Program-made: the position numbers and the translations under genes
Assembly (NCBI RefSeq): GCF_013375555.1
Contig: NZ_JABXWB010000001.1
Location: 2,933,501-2,997,500 of the forward strand
DNA length: 64,000 bases
Direction: 5' to 3'
Source: Sphingobium sp. EM0848
GTDB taxonomy: Bacteria; Pseudomonadota; Alphaproteobacteria; Sphingomonadales; Sphingomonadaceae
The notes under the pieces: model-generated
What the model was told of the DNA's origin: nothing
Seen by the model: the letters and a program-made list of their open reading frames with translations, nothing else
Databases searched by the model: none
Part shown: in pieces, positions 16,834 to 26,594 of the stretch
How positions within the stretch are numbered: the first letter of the stretch is position 1
How the letters are laid out: each line of letters begins with the position of its first letter

Positions 16834-18359
16834 CAGGCGGCCTTCAGCCTGCTTGGCACCTGCCGTTCGCTTGCCAGCGCGGCGCGCTGGCCGGCGACAT
16901 CCTGACCTTCCTCGCCCGCCTCATGATATTCGGCGTCCTCATTGACCGCCCAGATGTCGTAGAGTTGCTCGCCCGCCTCGATATTGCGGACGGTCAGCAT
17001 CGCCGTCATCATTGCGTGATCCTGATTATTGTAGCGGTGCATGCCGTTGCGTCCGACCAGATGCAGCGTCGGATAGAGCTGCTGCAATTCGGAGCGCATC
17101 GCCAGCACATTGGCGGCATAATCGTCGTCATAGACCGGATAGGCCTTTTCCTGCCGCACCACTGCGCCGCCGACGACATCATCGGGATTGCAGAGGCCAA
17201 GGATCGCCATTTCCTTCTTCGCCAACTCGACCAGATCGGCGTCGCTCGACGACCAGAGGCCGTCGCCTTCGAAGCAGAAATATTCAAGGCCGACGCAGGC
17301 GAGGTTCGGATCGGGCACCATTTCGGGCGACCAGCTGCGGAAATTCTGGATGCGGCCGACCTGCACCTTGCTGTCGTGGATGTAGATCCAGTTGTCGGGG
17401 AAGATGTCCTCGCCCTTCACCATCAGCGCCACGGTCAGGAAGTCGCGATATTTGAGTTCCATCGCATTGCCCAGAGTCGCGGGCAGCGGATGGATGCGCC
17501 CCGCCAGTTCACGCATCGGCGCGGAGCTGATGACATGGCCGGCATTGATGATGACCTCGCCCTCCGGCCCCTGTGCCACCAGGCGCCAGCGGTCGGTGCC
17601 CTGATCCTGCGAAAGCTGCTTGAAGCTGTGCGCCATCAGCACCTGATTGCCGCGTGCGACCACGAAGTCGCGCGCCGCCTCCCACATCATGCCTGGGCCA
17701 AGGCGCGGATAGCGGAAGCTTTCCAGCAGCGTTTTGGTCGCCATGCCGTCATTGGGCTTTCTGTTGAGGCCGAGCGAGCGCTTCAGCCCATCGACCACCG
17801 CGCCCCAGAGCGACAGGCCCTTGATCCGCTGCGCCGCCCAGTCCGCCGACATTTCATCGCAGGGCATGCCCCAGACCTTTTCGGTGTAGGTCTTGAAGAA
17901 GATCGAGAACAGCTTGTGGCCGAAGGCATTGACGGTCCAGTCCTGAAAGGAGCGGACGTCGCGATTGGGGAACAGCTTCGCCTTGGCGAAGCTCGCCATG
18001 CAGAGCGTCGAGCGCCAGAGGCCAAGATTGCCCAGCGCCTCGAAGGCGCGCAGCGGATAGCTGTAGAATTTGCCCTCATAATAAATGCGGCTCATCCGCG
18101 GCCGCTGGATGAAATCATCGGGCAGAATCTCGTTCCAGAGGTCGACGACCTCCTTCGACTTGGAAAAGAAGCGATGGCCGCCAATGTCGAATCGGAAGCC
18201 GTTCAGTTCCACCGTGCGGCTGATGCCGCCGACATAAACGGGATCTTTCTCGATGACGGTGACGGAATATCCTTGTTTCGTCAGCAGATAGGCGGCGGTG
18301 AGGCCGGCCGGGCCGGCGCCGATAATGGCAACGTCCACACTCTGGTCGATACGCGGCAT
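16833..18359 (-). CDS. FAD-dependent oxidoreductase (COG1232/UGM-like)
   Basis: 508 residues. The dinucleotide-binding motif GAGPAGLTAAYLL (near residues 14-26) is followed by EKDPVYVGGISRT and DIGGHRFFSKS, blocks shared by UDP-galactopyranose mutase-like and protoporphyrinogen-oxidase-like amine oxidoreductases. The late LHLVGRNGMHRYNNQDHAM block resembles the C-terminal FAD-binding stretch. Given the gtrA and GT-C neighbours, a role in making or isomerising a lipid-linked or nucleotide sugar is more likely than haem synthesis, since the haem genes sit elsewhere. This is inference; no catalytic test is possible from sequence. Confidence 0.8.
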   Translation of the reverse strand: MPRIDQSVDVAIIGAGPAGLTAAYLLTKQGYSVTVIEKDPVYVGGISRTVELNGFRFDIGGHRFFSKSKEVVDLWNEILPDDFIQRPRMSRIYYEGKFYSYPLRAFEALGNLGLWRSTLCMASFAKAKLFPNRDVRSFQDWTVNAFGHKLFSIFFKTYTEKVWGMPCDEMSADWAAQRIKGLSLWGAVVDGLKRSLGLNRKPNDGMATKTLLESFRYPRLGPGMMWEAARDFVVARGNQVLMAHSFKQLSQDQGTDRWRLVAQGPEGEVIINAGHVISSAPMRELAGRIHPLPATLGNAMELKYRDFLTVALMVKGEDIFPDNWIYIHDSKVQVGRIQNFRSWSPEMVPDPNLACVGLEYFCFEGDGLWSSSDADLVELAKKEMAILGLCNPDDVVGGAVVRQEKAYPVYDDDYAANVLAMRSELQQLYPTLHLVGRNGMHRYNNQDHAMMTAMLTVRNIEAGEQLYDIWAVNEDAEYHEAGEEGQDVAGQRAALASERQVPSRLKAA

Positions 18360-18454
18360 CTTCGAAATTCCCCCGGGATGATCAGTTCCGCATCCGGGAG
18401 TGAAGGAAATCCTCTAAGGACTGGTTAATGACCGGTAAGGATGATCCGATAGGG

Positions 18455-18484
18455 CAGGGCCGCGCTGTAATCCGCGCGGCCCTG
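18455..18484 (-). terminator. GC-rich hairpin after urcA-family gene
   Basis: CAGGGCCGCG (18455-18464) pairs perfectly with CGCGGCCCTG (18475-18484). It begins just past the UrcA stop. No U-run follows on the minus strand, so it is a stem-loop of terminator position but not a textbook intrinsic terminator. Confidence 0.5.
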
Positions 18485-18490
18485 GGTCGG

Positions 18491-18832
18491 TCAGGAAGCG
18501 CGCTGGCCCTGAATCAGGGCGTTGAGGTCGGTGCGGGCGCCGTCGAGCGCATCGCCAAAGCAGGCGCGATATTCGGGCGTCGCGGGCAGGATTGAACCGT
18601 TCATCCAGCCGCAGACCTGTTTGGCGGCGCGGGTGATGCGCGAATCGGCCAGACGGGCGCCATGGGGGCTGGCGAGGTTGAGGTCAGCCACCGAAACGGT
18701 CAGGCTGCGGGTTGCCAGACCCGTGCGGCCGTCCACGACCACGTCCATTCCGTTGATGCTGGCCAAGGCGGTGGAGGCGGGCAGCGCAAATGCCATCGCG
18801 GCGGCCAGTGCCGCCAGCGTCTTTCTGGTCAT
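18491..18832 (-). CDS. UrcA family protein
   Basis: 113 residues with an N-terminal Sec signal (MTRKTLAALAAAMAFALPASTALA). The mature part VSVADLNLASPHGARLADSRI followed by AAKQVCG is the UrcA domain, widespread in sphingomonads and Caulobacter; two cysteines (VCG and RACF) could form a disulfide. Function is unknown; members are small secreted or periplasmic proteins. AGGAG precedes the ATG, and a 16-bp palindrome lies just upstream of it. The gene stands alone and ends at a hairpin. Confidence 0.88.
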   Translation of the reverse strand: MTRKTLAALAAAMAFALPASTALASINGMDVVVDGRTGLATRSLTVSVADLNLASPHGARLADSRITRAAKQVCGWMNGSILPATPEYRACFGDALDGARTDLNALIQGQRAS

Positions 18833-18846
18833 CCTGTTTCTCCTGT

Positions 18847-18862
18847 CGAACTATATGGTTCG
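18847..18862. promoter_or_regulatory. 16-bp palindrome upstream of urcA-family gene
   Basis: CGAAC and GTTCG (18847-18851, 18858-18862) flank the AT-rich core TATATG. The site begins 15 bases before the ATG, between the ribosome site and the likely promoter, so it could be an operator or a leader hairpin. Confidence 0.4.
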
Positions 18863-18964
18863 CCCAACGCCTGACGTGGGAGAAGGGTCACGAATCAGAT
18901 AGGCTTCGTGCAGGCTGATGGAAAGGGGCCAATTGCCGGAAACTGGCTGAAAAGCTTCATTTTT

Positions 18965-19000
18965 GCGGATGCGAAAGGATCATTGGCCCTTCGCATCCGC
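18965..19000. terminator. Perfect stem-loop downstream of purH
   Basis: GCGGATGCGAA (18965-18975) pairs with TTCGCATCCGC (18990-19000). It lies 12 bp past the purH stop. The T-run (ATTTTT) follows the stem on the plus strand, while the purH transcript has A residues there, so the orientation suits blocking plus-strand transcription better than ending purH. Confidence 0.6.
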
Positions 19001-19012
19001 GTCATTTTTCGA

Positions 19013-20602
19013 TCAGTGGCGGAAGTGGCGCATGCCGGTGAAGACCATGGCGAGGCCTGCTTCATCCGCTGCCGCGATGACTTCCTCGTCACGGATGGAC
19101 CCGCCCGGCTGGATCACCGCCGTCGCGCCTGCCTCGACCGCTGCAAGCAGACCGTCGGCAAAGGGGAAGAAGGCGTCGGAGGCGACCGCCGAACCGATGG
19201 TGCGGGCCTCGGCCCAACCGGCCTTTTCAGCGGCGTCCTTGGCCTTCCACGCGGCGATGCGCGCCGATTCCAGGCGGTTCATCTGGCCCGCGCCGATGCC
19301 TGCGGTGCTGTTGCCCTTGGCATAGACGATGGCGTTGGACTTCACATGCTTGGCGACCGTCCAGGCGAACAGGCAGTCATTGAGTTCCTGTTCGGTCGGC
19401 GCGCGCTTGGTCACGACCTTCAGCTGGCCGCGGCTGATGCGGCCATTGTCGCGGCTCTGCACCAGCAGGCCGCCGGCGATGCTCTTCATCTGGAGGCCGG
19501 GGCGCGCCGGATCGGGCAGTTCGCCGGTCAGCAGCAGGCGGAGATTCTTCTTCTTCGCGAAGATCGCCTTGGCTTCTTCATCGGCGCCGGGGGCGGCGAC
19601 GACTTCGGTGAAGATGCCGCTGATCGCTTCGGCGGTCGGGCCGTCGAGCGGGCGGTTGACGGCGATGATGCCACCGAAAGCCGAGACGCTGTCGCAGGCA
19701 AGCGCGGCTTCATAGGCTTCGATCAGCGTGTCGCCGGTGGCAACGCCGCAGGGATTGGCATGCTTGACGATCACCACGGTCGGCGGGCCGTCGCGGAACT
19801 CGCTCACCAGCTCCAGCGCCGCGTCGGCGTCGTTATAATTGTTGTAGCTGAGTTCCTTGCCCTGAATCTGCTGCGCCTGCGCGATGCCGTTGGCAGAGGG
19901 GCCGACGGGCAGATAGAGCGCGGCCGACTGGTGTGGATTCTCGCCATAGCGCAGGGTCGAACCCAGCTTGCTCGACACGGCCAGCGTCTCGGGGAAGTCG
20001 ACGCCCTGATCGGCAAAGGCGAACCAGCTGGCGATCATCGAATCATAAGCGGCGGTGGCGGCATAGGCCTTTGCGGCGAGCATGCGACGGAAGTCGTAGC
20101 TGGTCGCGCCACTCTTTTCCTCCATTTCCGCGATCAGGCGGGCATAGTCGGCCGGGTCGGTGACGATCGCCACGCTCTCATGGTTCTTCGCGGCGGAACG
20201 GACCATGGAGGGGCCGCCAATATCGATATTCTCGATGATCTCCTCGCGCTCCGCGCCTTTCGCAACGGTGGCGGCGAAGGGGTAGAGGTTGACGACGACC
20301 AGATCGATCGCGCCGATTTCATGTTCCTGCATGGAGGCGACATGATCGGGATTGTCGCGCACGGCGAGCAGGCCGCCATGGACCTTGGGGTGCAGCGTCT
20401 TGACGCGGCCATCCATCATTTCCGGGAAGCCGGTGAGGTCGGAAATATCCTTCACCTCCAGCCCGGCGTCGCGCAGCGCCTTGGCCGTGCCGCCGGTCGA
20501 TACCAGTTCAACGCCATGTTTGCCCAGCGCCTGACCCAGTTCGATGAGGCCGGATTTGTCTGACACGGAAAGGAGGGCGCGCTTGATGGTGACGTCTGAC
20601 AT
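19013..20602 (-). CDS. purH: Bifunctional AICAR transformylase/IMP cyclohydrolase
   Basis: 529 residues, full length. It carries out the last two steps of de novo purine synthesis: formyl transfer to AICAR, then ring closure to IMP. The N-terminal MGS-like cyclohydrolase domain shows [25 protein letters not shown] and [15 protein letters not shown]. The transformylase domain shows [15 protein letters not shown] sequence ([12 protein letters not shown]) and the catalytic [11 protein letters not shown]. The C terminus [18 protein letters not shown] is typical. The rpe/heparinase genes lie upstream on the same strand; 225 bp separate purH from the heparinase gene, so it probably has its own promoter. 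Confidence 0.97.
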   Translation of the reverse strand: MSDVTIKRALLSVSDKSGLIELGQALGKHGVELVSTGGTAKALRDAGLEVKDISDLTGFPEMMDGRVKTLHPKVHGGLLAVRDNPDHVASMQEHEIGAIDLVVVNLYPFAATVAKGAEREEIIENIDIGGPSMVRSAAKNHESVAIVTDPADYARLIAEMEEKSGATSYDFRRMLAAKAYAATAAYDSMIASWFAFADQGVDFPETLAVSSKLGSTLRYGENPHQSAALYLPVGPSANGIAQAQQIQGKELSYNNYNDADAALELVSEFRDGPPTVVIVKHANPCGVATGDTLIEAYEAALACDSVSAFGGIIAVNRPLDGPTAEAISGIFTEVVAAPGADEEAKAIFAKKKNLRLLLTGELPDPARPGLQMKSIAGGLLVQSRDNGRISRGQLKVVTKRAPTEQELNDCLFAWTVAKHVKSNAIVYAKGNSTAGIGAGQMNRLESARIAAWKAKDAAEKAGWAEARTIGSAVASDAFFPFADGLLAAVEAGATAVIQPGGSIRDEEVIAAADEAGLAMVFTGMRHFRH

Positions 20603-20827
20603 GGTGCTTCCTGCTGTTCGGGGTGCCGCTCAGGCTTGCCGCAGCCCTCTAGTCCCGCTTGGCCGTTGCGGCAAGCTTGTAGGATTTGAGGTAGCATGGG
20701 TAACATGCCAGACCCGCGGAAAAGCGTGGTTTTTTGTTCGATTGCCTGTTGTTGATTTTATGGTCGGGACGGGCATGGCGCCGACATCGCCGGATGAACT
20801 GCCGCCCTGACGTTGCAATGGCCGGTT

Positions 20828-22597
20828 TCAGCCGACCTTCTTGAACAGCCACCCGATGGTGGAGCCGCCAGGGAGGGCTTCGGTCATGATGACGAGCTGG
20901 CGGGTGCCATGTGGGCGGCCTTCAGCGTCGGTCCAGAGGCTTTCCTCTATCGCCAGCTTTCCGGCATTGGCGCGGAACTGCCAGGTGGCGCCGTGGTCGA
21001 TGCGCAGCAGCGCGCCCATGCCGTCGGCGGTGGGCGTGGGTTCCACGCCGGGGGCGAGGTGGAAGCGGAGCTGGACCGGCAGCTTCACCGGCTTGCGGCG
21101 GCGGGCGGCGGGGGTCAGCATGTCCTCGCCCCGTATTTCCTTGCCGTCGCTGCTCATCAGCAGCAGGCGGCGATGGACATAGCCCATGCGGCGGACATAG
21201 CCGTCATGCGACAGATCGAGCCGACTGCCGCTTTCGCTTTCCTGCCGGTTGATCTCGACCTCCGTGACGCCCTTGCCCAGCGTGCCGTCGGGGAGCAGGG
21301 CGGTGGAGTTGCTGTCGTTGAGGATCAATGTGCTGTGCGCGGCGGTGGTGCGCAGGCCCTGGGCGAGATCGCGATTGATCCACGCCCCCTCCAGCGCGGC
21401 GCCGCCGCAATTGATGATGAGCCGCTGCTGGCCGTCGCTGATCTCGACCGCGCCAGTGGAGGCGCAGCCTGCATCGGCCAGTTGCGCGACCGGGGGCGGG
21501 GCGGCATCGACCTGCACCACCGTGCCGCCTGCGGCGAGACGCTGATAGCCCCAGCCATTGGCCTGGCGCAGCGGGCGCGCACGCACGCGGCTGGCGCGGA
21601 TGACCGCCTCCATCGTGGTGGGATCGATCGCGCCCGCGCCCTGCCAGTTGCCAAGGCCGCCGTCGCCATGGACCAGGCCGAGCAGCGCGGGGACAGCCTT
21701 GGCAAGCGCATCCTTCAGGAAGGGTGGCGTCTGTTCGCGGCGCACATCATAGACCGCCGTGACCATGGTGAGCAGCATGATCGCGTCCAACTGGTCGAGC
21801 GGCGAGCGGGAGATGATGCCGCCATCGGCATGAAGTCCGCTGTCGAGCGCGCGTTTGAGGCCCGCTTCGCCGAACAGCTTGCGCGCCGCACCGCCGGGAA
21901 GGAGCATGGAGGCGGCGACGATCCCGCCCCAGGCGACCATGCGGGGCAGGCCGATCGGCGCCTTGTCCGCGCTGCGGTCCAGATGTCGCGCGGTGCGCGC
22001 GATGCAGTTCAGCACCAGCGAGCGGTAGACGAGGTCGCTGGAGGACAGGATCAGCGGCGCATGGGCCGACCAGAAGAGCAGCCGCCAGCCCGCATTGTCG
22101 GCGCGCCAGGCGGGTTCGCTGGGCGTGTCGGCATGGACGTCAAGCCATTTGCGCATCACGCCTTCGGCGACCGGCGCGGCCTGTTCCCGCGTGGCGACGG
22201 TGGCCAGGTCGCGCAGCCAGTGAAAGCCGTGCAGATAATCGGTGAAGCCGCCTGTCAGGCCGGGATTGGCGAAATCCAGCTTGTTAAGCGGCTGTTTCAG
22301 GCCCCGGAACAGGAAATAGCCGGCGCGGATCGCCTGCCCCGCATGGGGGCTGCCGGGAATTTCGTCATCGGGAACGGCGAGCAGCTTGAGCGGATATTTG
22401 CCCTTGAGCCGGCGGCCGTGGATCGGCGTCTTCCAGCTCAGCAGGTAGAAGCGGTTGGCGATCCGCTGGGCCAGCGACAGTCCCTTGTCATCCGCGATGC
22501 GGATGAGCCGCTTGCCCTCTTCGATTCCGTCTTCCTCAGGGCCGGGTCCGGCCTCTAGCGCGGCGGAATGGGGGGAAAGGCGGCGGCGGTCGCTCAC
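20828..22597 (-). CDS. Heparinase II/III family protein
   Basis: 589 residues. The C-terminal half carries the heparinase II/III beta-sandwich pattern ([38 protein letters not shown]), and the N-terminal half is an alpha-helical toroid-like region with [10 protein letters not shown]. Characterised relatives are polysaccharide lyases acting on uronic acid polymers. There is no obvious signal peptide, which is odd for a lyase of extracellular glycans. The GTG start overlaps the rpe stop (GTGA, 22594-22597), so it is coupled to rpe. The same rsmB-rpe-heparinase-purH order is, from general knowledge, common in sphingomonads. Confidence 0.88.
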   Translation of the reverse strand: MSDRRRLSPHSAALEAGPGPEEDGIEEGKRLIRIADDKGLSLAQRIANRFYLLSWKTPIHGRRLKGKYPLKLLAVPDDEIPGSPHAGQAIRAGYFLFRGLKQPLNKLDFANPGLTGGFTDYLHGFHWLRDLATVATREQAAPVAEGVMRKWLDVHADTPSEPAWRADNAGWRLLFWSAHAPLILSSSDLVYRSLVLNCIARTARHLDRSADKAPIGLPRMVAWGGIVAASMLLPGGAARKLFGEAGLKRALDSGLHADGGIISRSPLDQLDAIMLLTMVTAVYDVRREQTPPFLKDALAKAVPALLGLVHGDGGLGNWQGAGAIDPTTMEAVIRASRVRARPLRQANGWGYQRLAAGGTVVQVDAAPPPVAQLADAGCASTGAVEISDGQQRLIINCGGAALEGAWINRDLAQGLRTTAAHSTLILNDSNSTALLPDGTLGKGVTEVEINRQESESGSRLDLSHDGYVRRMGYVHRRLLLMSSDGKEIRGEDMLTPAARRRKPVKLPVQLRFHLAPGVEPTPTADGMGALLRIDHGATWQFRANAGKLAIEESLWTDAEGRPHGTRQLVIMTEALPGGSTIGWLFKKVG

Positions 22598-23256
22598 CCG
22601 CCGCGCAGCGTCCGGATATTGTTGGCATAGGCTGAGGCGCCGCCACGGAAGGTCGCGGTGCCCGCCACCAGCACGTCCGCGCCCGCCTCGATCGCAAGGG
22701 GCGCGGTGGTGAAGTCGATGCCGCCGTCGACCTGAAGGCGGATGTCGCGGCCCGACTTCTCGATCATCTTGCGAATGGCTTCGATCTTGCGCAGCTGGTT
22801 GGTGATGAAGCTCTGACCGCCGAAGCCGGGGTTGACGCTCATCACCAGGATCAGATCGACGTCATCCATCAGATAATCGAGCATCTTGGCCGGGGTGCCG
22901 GGGTTCAGCACCACGCCCGCCTGCACGCCCAGCGACTTGATATGCTGGATCGAGCGGTGGATGTGGGGGCCGGCTTCCGGGTGGACGGTCAGTATGTCCG
23001 CGCCCGCTTCGGCAAAGGCGTTGAGATACTGGTCCACCGGGGAGATCATCAGATGGACGTCGAAAGGCTTCTTCGTATGCGGGCGCAGCGCCTTCACCAC
23101 GCCGGGGCCGATGGTGATGTTGGGCACGAAATGGCCGTCCATCACGTCGATGTGGATCCAGTCGGCACCGGCTTCGTCAATGGCGCGGACCTCTTCGCCC
23201 AGGCGGGCGAAATCGGCGGACAGGATGGAGGGCGAGATAAGGATCGGGCTGGTCAT
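22594..23256 (-). CDS. rpe: Ribulose-phosphate 3-epimerase
   Basis: 220 residues in a TIM barrel. It interconverts ribulose 5-phosphate and xylulose 5-phosphate. Hallmarks include the N-terminal [33 protein letters not shown] with metal-binding H and D residues, [14 protein letters not shown] and [20 protein letters not shown]. Length is normal. It is coupled to the heparinase-family gene by a 4-bp overlap and lies downstream of the PAS gene across about 90 bp. A near match to the CtrA box (TTAG-N7-TTAA) sits 14 bp upstream of the start, but is weak evidence. Confidence 0.97.
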   Translation of the reverse strand: MTSPILISPSILSADFARLGEEVRAIDEAGADWIHIDVMDGHFVPNITIGPGVVKALRPHTKKPFDVHLMISPVDQYLNAFAEAGADILTVHPEAGPHIHRSIQHIKSLGVQAGVVLNPGTPAKMLDYLMDDVDLILVMSVNPGFGGQSFITNQLRKIEAIRKMIEKSGRDIRLQVDGGIDFTTAPLAIEAGADVLVAGTATFRGGASAYANNIRTLRGG

Positions 23257-23346
23257 TTGACCCTCGGCCTTAGCGGCGCGTTAAGGCAAGGGCAACGGAT
23301 GATTCGCGTTGTCCACAGGGATTTTGGCGATCGTGGAAAACTGCGT

Positions 23347-23862
23347 TCAGGACAGGATGAATAGCGTCGGGTCCAGCCCCTTGGACGGACCGGCGCCCTT
23401 GGGCAGGAACTGTTTGACGCCGTGCAGGGCAACCACCTGATTTTTCTGGATAATGGGTGCGGTGATCAGGCGCATGGCGCATTGGCTGCCATCGGCGGGG
23501 CGAATGTCGACGTCCAGCGTGAAGCCGCGCCGGTGGCGGATGGCATAGGCGCGAAGCTGTTCCATCGCGGTGCGGCTGTCCGGTGCGTAGAGCGATACGG
23601 CGAGCGGGCGGGGGACGATGCTGTCCCGTTCCAGCCCGAAAATATCATAGACGCCGTCGGTCCAGTTGAGGCTGTCGTCGGCCAGATCGCAATGCCACAG
23701 GCCAAGGCCCCGTTCCGCCAGCGCCTCGTCATCGCGCGCCAGCCGGTCGTCCAGCATCACCGGCGCCAGATGCTCGCGCAGGGCGTAGAGCGGCCAGCTA
23801 TGGTGCAGTGGAAGAGGCTCGGTCGGGCGCAAGGTTATTCCTTCTATGCCTGATCGCACCAT
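23347..23862 (-). CDS. Stand-alone PAS-domain protein
   Basis: 171 residues. The central segment GLGLWHCDLADDSLNWTDGV, the motif IFGLERDSIVP and the following IRPADGSQCAMRLITAPI strand pattern match a PAS_3-type sensor fold. No kinase, GGDEF, HTH or membrane segment is attached; the remainder is a short N-terminal helix (SWPLYALREHLAPVMLDDRLA) and a C-terminal tail. It could be a small ligand- or protein-binding sensor acting through a partner. It lies 12 bp from the rsmB stop, upstream of rpe, all on the minus strand. The specific signal is unknown. Confidence 0.75.
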   Translation of the reverse strand: MVRSGIEGITLRPTEPLPLHHSWPLYALREHLAPVMLDDRLARDDEALAERGLGLWHCDLADDSLNWTDGVYDIFGLERDSIVPRPLAVSLYAPDSRTAMEQLRAYAIRHRRGFTLDVDIRPADGSQCAMRLITAPIIQKNQVVALHGVKQFLPKGAGPSKGLDPTLFILS

Positions 23863-23874
23863 AGGGCGATTTGG

Positions 23875-25164
23875 TTAATGCTTAATGGATCGCACCAGCC
23901 GCGCAACGAAAAAGCCGTCCGTGCCGCCCCGCGCGGCGAGCGTTTCGGGCAGGGTGCGGACCCAGCCCTGCGCCGTGGGGGCGATGCCTTCGGGCAGTTC
24001 GGCTGCGGTGGAGGGCCTGGCGGCGAAATCGGGGTGGGCGTTCAGGAATTGCGCGACCTGTTCCTCGCCCTCCGCCTGTTCGAGCGAGCAGGTGGCGTAG
24101 ATCAGTGTGCCGCCGGGTTTCAGCCACTGGGCGGCGCGGGTCAGCAGTTCGGCTTGCAACTCGGCCAGTTCCGCGATCTGGCGCGGGCCTATGCGGTGCA
24201 GCACGTCCGGGTGGCGGCGATAGATGCCGGTGGCGGTGCAAGGCGCATCGAGCAGGATGGCGTCGGCGGGGGCGTCCGCTGTCCATGTGCGCAGATCGGA
24301 CTGCACGATTTCGGCGGAAAGGCCGGTGCGGGTCAGATTTTCGCTAAGGCGTTCGAGGCGCTTTTTCGACTGGTCGACGGCGGTGACGCGCCAGCCCGCG
24401 GCGGCGAGTTGCATCGTCTTGCCGCCCGGCGCGGCGCAGAGGTCGAGGACGTGGCGGCCCTCCCCCATGCCAAGCAGGCGGGCGGGGGTGGAGGCGGCGA
24501 GATCCTGAACCCACCAGGCGCCTTCGCCAAAGCCGGGAAGATCGGGGATGTTCGCGCCTTCGGGCAGGCGGACATGGCCGGGGGCGAAGCTCTGCCCGTT
24601 CAGTTGTTCGGCCCAATGGGCGGTCTGGGCGGGGTCGCGCAGGGTCAGGTCCACCGGCGGGCGGACGGCATAGGCGTGCGCGGCGGCTTGCGGCATCGCC
24701 TCGCCCCACTGCCCGGCCCAGCGGGCCGCGACCTCGGCCGGCAGGGTCGGGGGCGAGGGCAGGGCGGGATTGGCGCGGGTCAGGGTGCCGAACACGCCGT
24801 GGACCAGCTTGCGCGGCCCGCCGTCGACCAGCGGCAGCGCGGTGGCGATGGCGGCATGGGGGGCGGTGCCGAGCGCGATGGTCTGAATCAGCGCGATGCG
24901 CAGGACCATGCGGGCCTTGGCATCGTGCGGGAGCGGCTGACGGGTGGCGCTGTCGATCAGCGCGTCGAGATCGGGCAGGTGGCGCAGCGTCTCGGCGGCG
25001 ATGGCATGGACGAGGGCGCGGTCGGCTGGCGGCAGACCCTGCGCGGCGCCGTGCAGGGCCAGTTCCAGCGGGTCGCCCCGGCGCAGTACCGCATCGAGCA
25101 GGCGCAGGGCTGCGCGGCGGGCGGGGAGGCCGGGGACCTCTTCGGAGCGGGGGGATTTTGCCAT
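23875..25164 (-). CDS. rsmB: 16S rRNA (cytosine-C5)-methyltransferase, RsmB family
   Basis: 429 residues. The N-terminal NusB-like RNA-binding domain (AALRLLDAVLRRGDPLE) is followed by a Rossmann methyltransferase domain. SAM motif: VLDLCAAPGGKTMQLA. Catalytic cysteines are in DAPCTATGIYRRHPD and YATCSLEQAEGEE. It methylates C967-type cytosine of 16S rRNA. The length equals that of E. coli RsmB. The start at 25164 is followed by MAKSPRSEEVPGLPARRAAL, a common sphingomonad beginning. It lies 58 bp downstream of htpX on the same strand. Confidence 0.93.
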   Translation of the reverse strand: MAKSPRSEEVPGLPARRAALRLLDAVLRRGDPLELALHGAAQGLPPADRALVHAIAAETLRHLPDLDALIDSATRQPLPHDAKARMVLRIALIQTIALGTAPHAAIATALPLVDGGPRKLVHGVFGTLTRANPALPSPPTLPAEVAARWAGQWGEAMPQAAAHAYAVRPPVDLTLRDPAQTAHWAEQLNGQSFAPGHVRLPEGANIPDLPGFGEGAWWVQDLAASTPARLLGMGEGRHVLDLCAAPGGKTMQLAAAGWRVTAVDQSKKRLERLSENLTRTGLSAEIVQSDLRTWTADAPADAILLDAPCTATGIYRRHPDVLHRIGPRQIAELAELQAELLTRAAQWLKPGGTLIYATCSLEQAEGEEQVAQFLNAHPDFAARPSTAAELPEGIAPTAQGWVRTLPETLAARGGTDGFFVARLVRSIKH

Positions 25165-25222
25165 GGGTCGCGCCTACGGCAAAATGACGCGGAAAGTAAC
25201 CTTTGTTCGGTTGGCCCTTCGG

Positions 25223-26158
25223 TCAGTCGCGGCGGAGGGGATCGAGTGCGCTCGACCTGCGCTTTGCGGGCGCGGCCGGGGCGAGGGCGGAGGCGCGCTG
25301 GCGCGGCGTCGCGATCGCAGGCGCGCCCATGTCCTGCGCGATGTCCTCCAGCGCGGCGATGCGCTTTTCCGTCGCGGGATGGGTGGAGAAGAGTTCGCTC
25401 ACATGCACGGGCACGATGTAAAGCTGGGCGGCGGCGGGATTGCGTTCCGCCACCGGGTTGGGGATCATTTCCGCCCGGCCCGAAATCTTGGCGAGGGCGG
25501 AGGCAAGTGCGCGCGGATTGCCGCTGATCTCCGCGCCTGCGGCGTCGGCGCCATATTCGCGGGTGCGGCTGATCGCCATCTGCACGATCATCGCGGCGAA
25601 GGGGGCGACGATCACCGCCAGCAGGGTCGCGATCATGTTGCTGTTGCCATTCTCATTATGGCCGCCGCGAAAGAACAGGCCGAAATTGGCGAGCATGGAG
25701 ATCGCGCCCGCAATGGTCGCCACCATCGTCATGATCAGCGTGTCGCGGTTGCGGACATGGCCCAGTTCGTGCGCCATGACGCCGGCCACCTCGTCCCGGC
25801 TCAGCATGGAGAGCAGGCCAGTGGTGGCGGCGACGGCGGCGTGTTGCGGATCGCGGCCGGTGGCGAAGGCATTGGGATGCGGTTCGTCGATCAGATAGAC
25901 GCGGGGCATGGGAAGTTTCGCGCGCTGGGCCAGTTCCGCGACGAGATTGTAGAATTCCGGCGCGCTGGCCGCGTCCACTTCCCGCGCATGGTGCATCGAC
26001 AGCACGATCCTGTCGGCGTTCCAGAAGGTGAACAGGTTCATGCCCGCCGCCACCAGCAGCGCGATCACCGCCCCGCCGCTGCCGCCCAGCGTATAGCCCA
26101 ATGCCATGAACAGCGCCGTCAGCGCCGACAACAGCATCACCGTCCGAAAACCGCTCAC
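25223..26158 (-). CDS. htpX: Protease HtpX homologue
   Basis: 311 residues. HtpX is an inner-membrane zinc protease of the M48 family that degrades damaged membrane proteins. HELGH at residues 130-134 binds zinc, with EYGAD as the third ligand region. Two hydrophobic segments lie before the catalytic motif and two after. A GTG start at 26158 is supported by AAAGGAG about ten bases upstream; the open frame beyond it has no coding support. The C-terminal tail is alanine/proline-rich. It is divergent from the DUF1674 gene across 87 bp. Confidence 0.95.
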   Translation of the reverse strand: MSGFRTVMLLSALTALFMALGYTLGGSGGAVIALLVAAGMNLFTFWNADRIVLSMHHAREVDAASAPEFYNLVAELAQRAKLPMPRVYLIDEPHPNAFATGRDPQHAAVAATTGLLSMLSRDEVAGVMAHELGHVRNRDTLIMTMVATIAGAISMLANFGLFFRGGHNENGNSNMIATLLAVIVAPFAAMIVQMAISRTREYGADAAGAEISGNPRALASALAKISGRAEMIPNPVAERNPAAAQLYIVPVHVSELFSTHPATEKRIAALEDIAQDMGAPAIATPRQRASALAPAAPAKRRSSALDPLRRD

Positions 26159-26245
26159 TTGCGTAAATCTCCTTTGCGGCCCACTTAGCAGGCAGGCGTG
26201 AATATGGGGTGACGGACCGTCCCCCGCAATCGAAAGGATGGATCG

Positions 26246-26419
26246 ATGGGAACCTTCAACGGCAAGCGCCCCGCGCATGTGAAGCCGCCCGCGCATCTTT
26301 CCAAGAGCCCGCCCGTGCCGCAGCCGGACCCGATCGACCAGCCGTCCCGCCATGACGAGGAATTGAGCCCGGTCCGCTATGGCGACTGGGAACGCAAGGG
26401 AATCGCTATTGATTTTTGA
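26246..26419 (+). CDS. DUF1674 protein (SDHAF4-like), 57 residues
   Basis: Short gene read directly from the sequence: ATG at 26246 with AAAGGA seven to eight bases upstream, TGA at 26417-26419. The C-terminal signature [16 protein letters not shown] is that of the DUF1674 family, whose eukaryotic member SDHAF4 assists flavin loading of succinate dehydrogenase. The N-terminal part is a Pro/Lys-rich disordered stretch, as in other members. A role in assembling the succinate dehydrogenase flavoprotein is inferred from the family. No sdh genes are in this window. It diverges from htpX. Confidence 0.85.
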   Translation: MGTFNGKRPAHVKPPAHLSKSPPVPQPDPIDQPSRHDEELSPVRYGDWERKGIAIDF

Positions 26420-26594
26420 TCGGCCCGGCTCCATTGGGCAAAAGACGGTTAACGGTTCATCGCTGTTTGGGCACAGTTGGCGATGGCCTGTGCCGATGGT
26501 GCGAGGGGTTTTCCGTCTGCCCCTAGCCTTTTGCGCTGCAAAACGGGCAGTTTCCCCTTGAGCGGAAAGCAGAACATATCGGGGCGCGAGTAAA

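Noticed and set aside
20694..20708. GCATG-GGTAA-CATGC upstream of purH
   Set aside because: Only 5-bp arms; too weak to claim as an operator.
23270..23284. TTAG-N7-TTAA near the rpe start (CtrA-box-like)
   Set aside because: One mismatch and only 14 bp from the start codon; chance match is likely and rpe is not a typical CtrA target.
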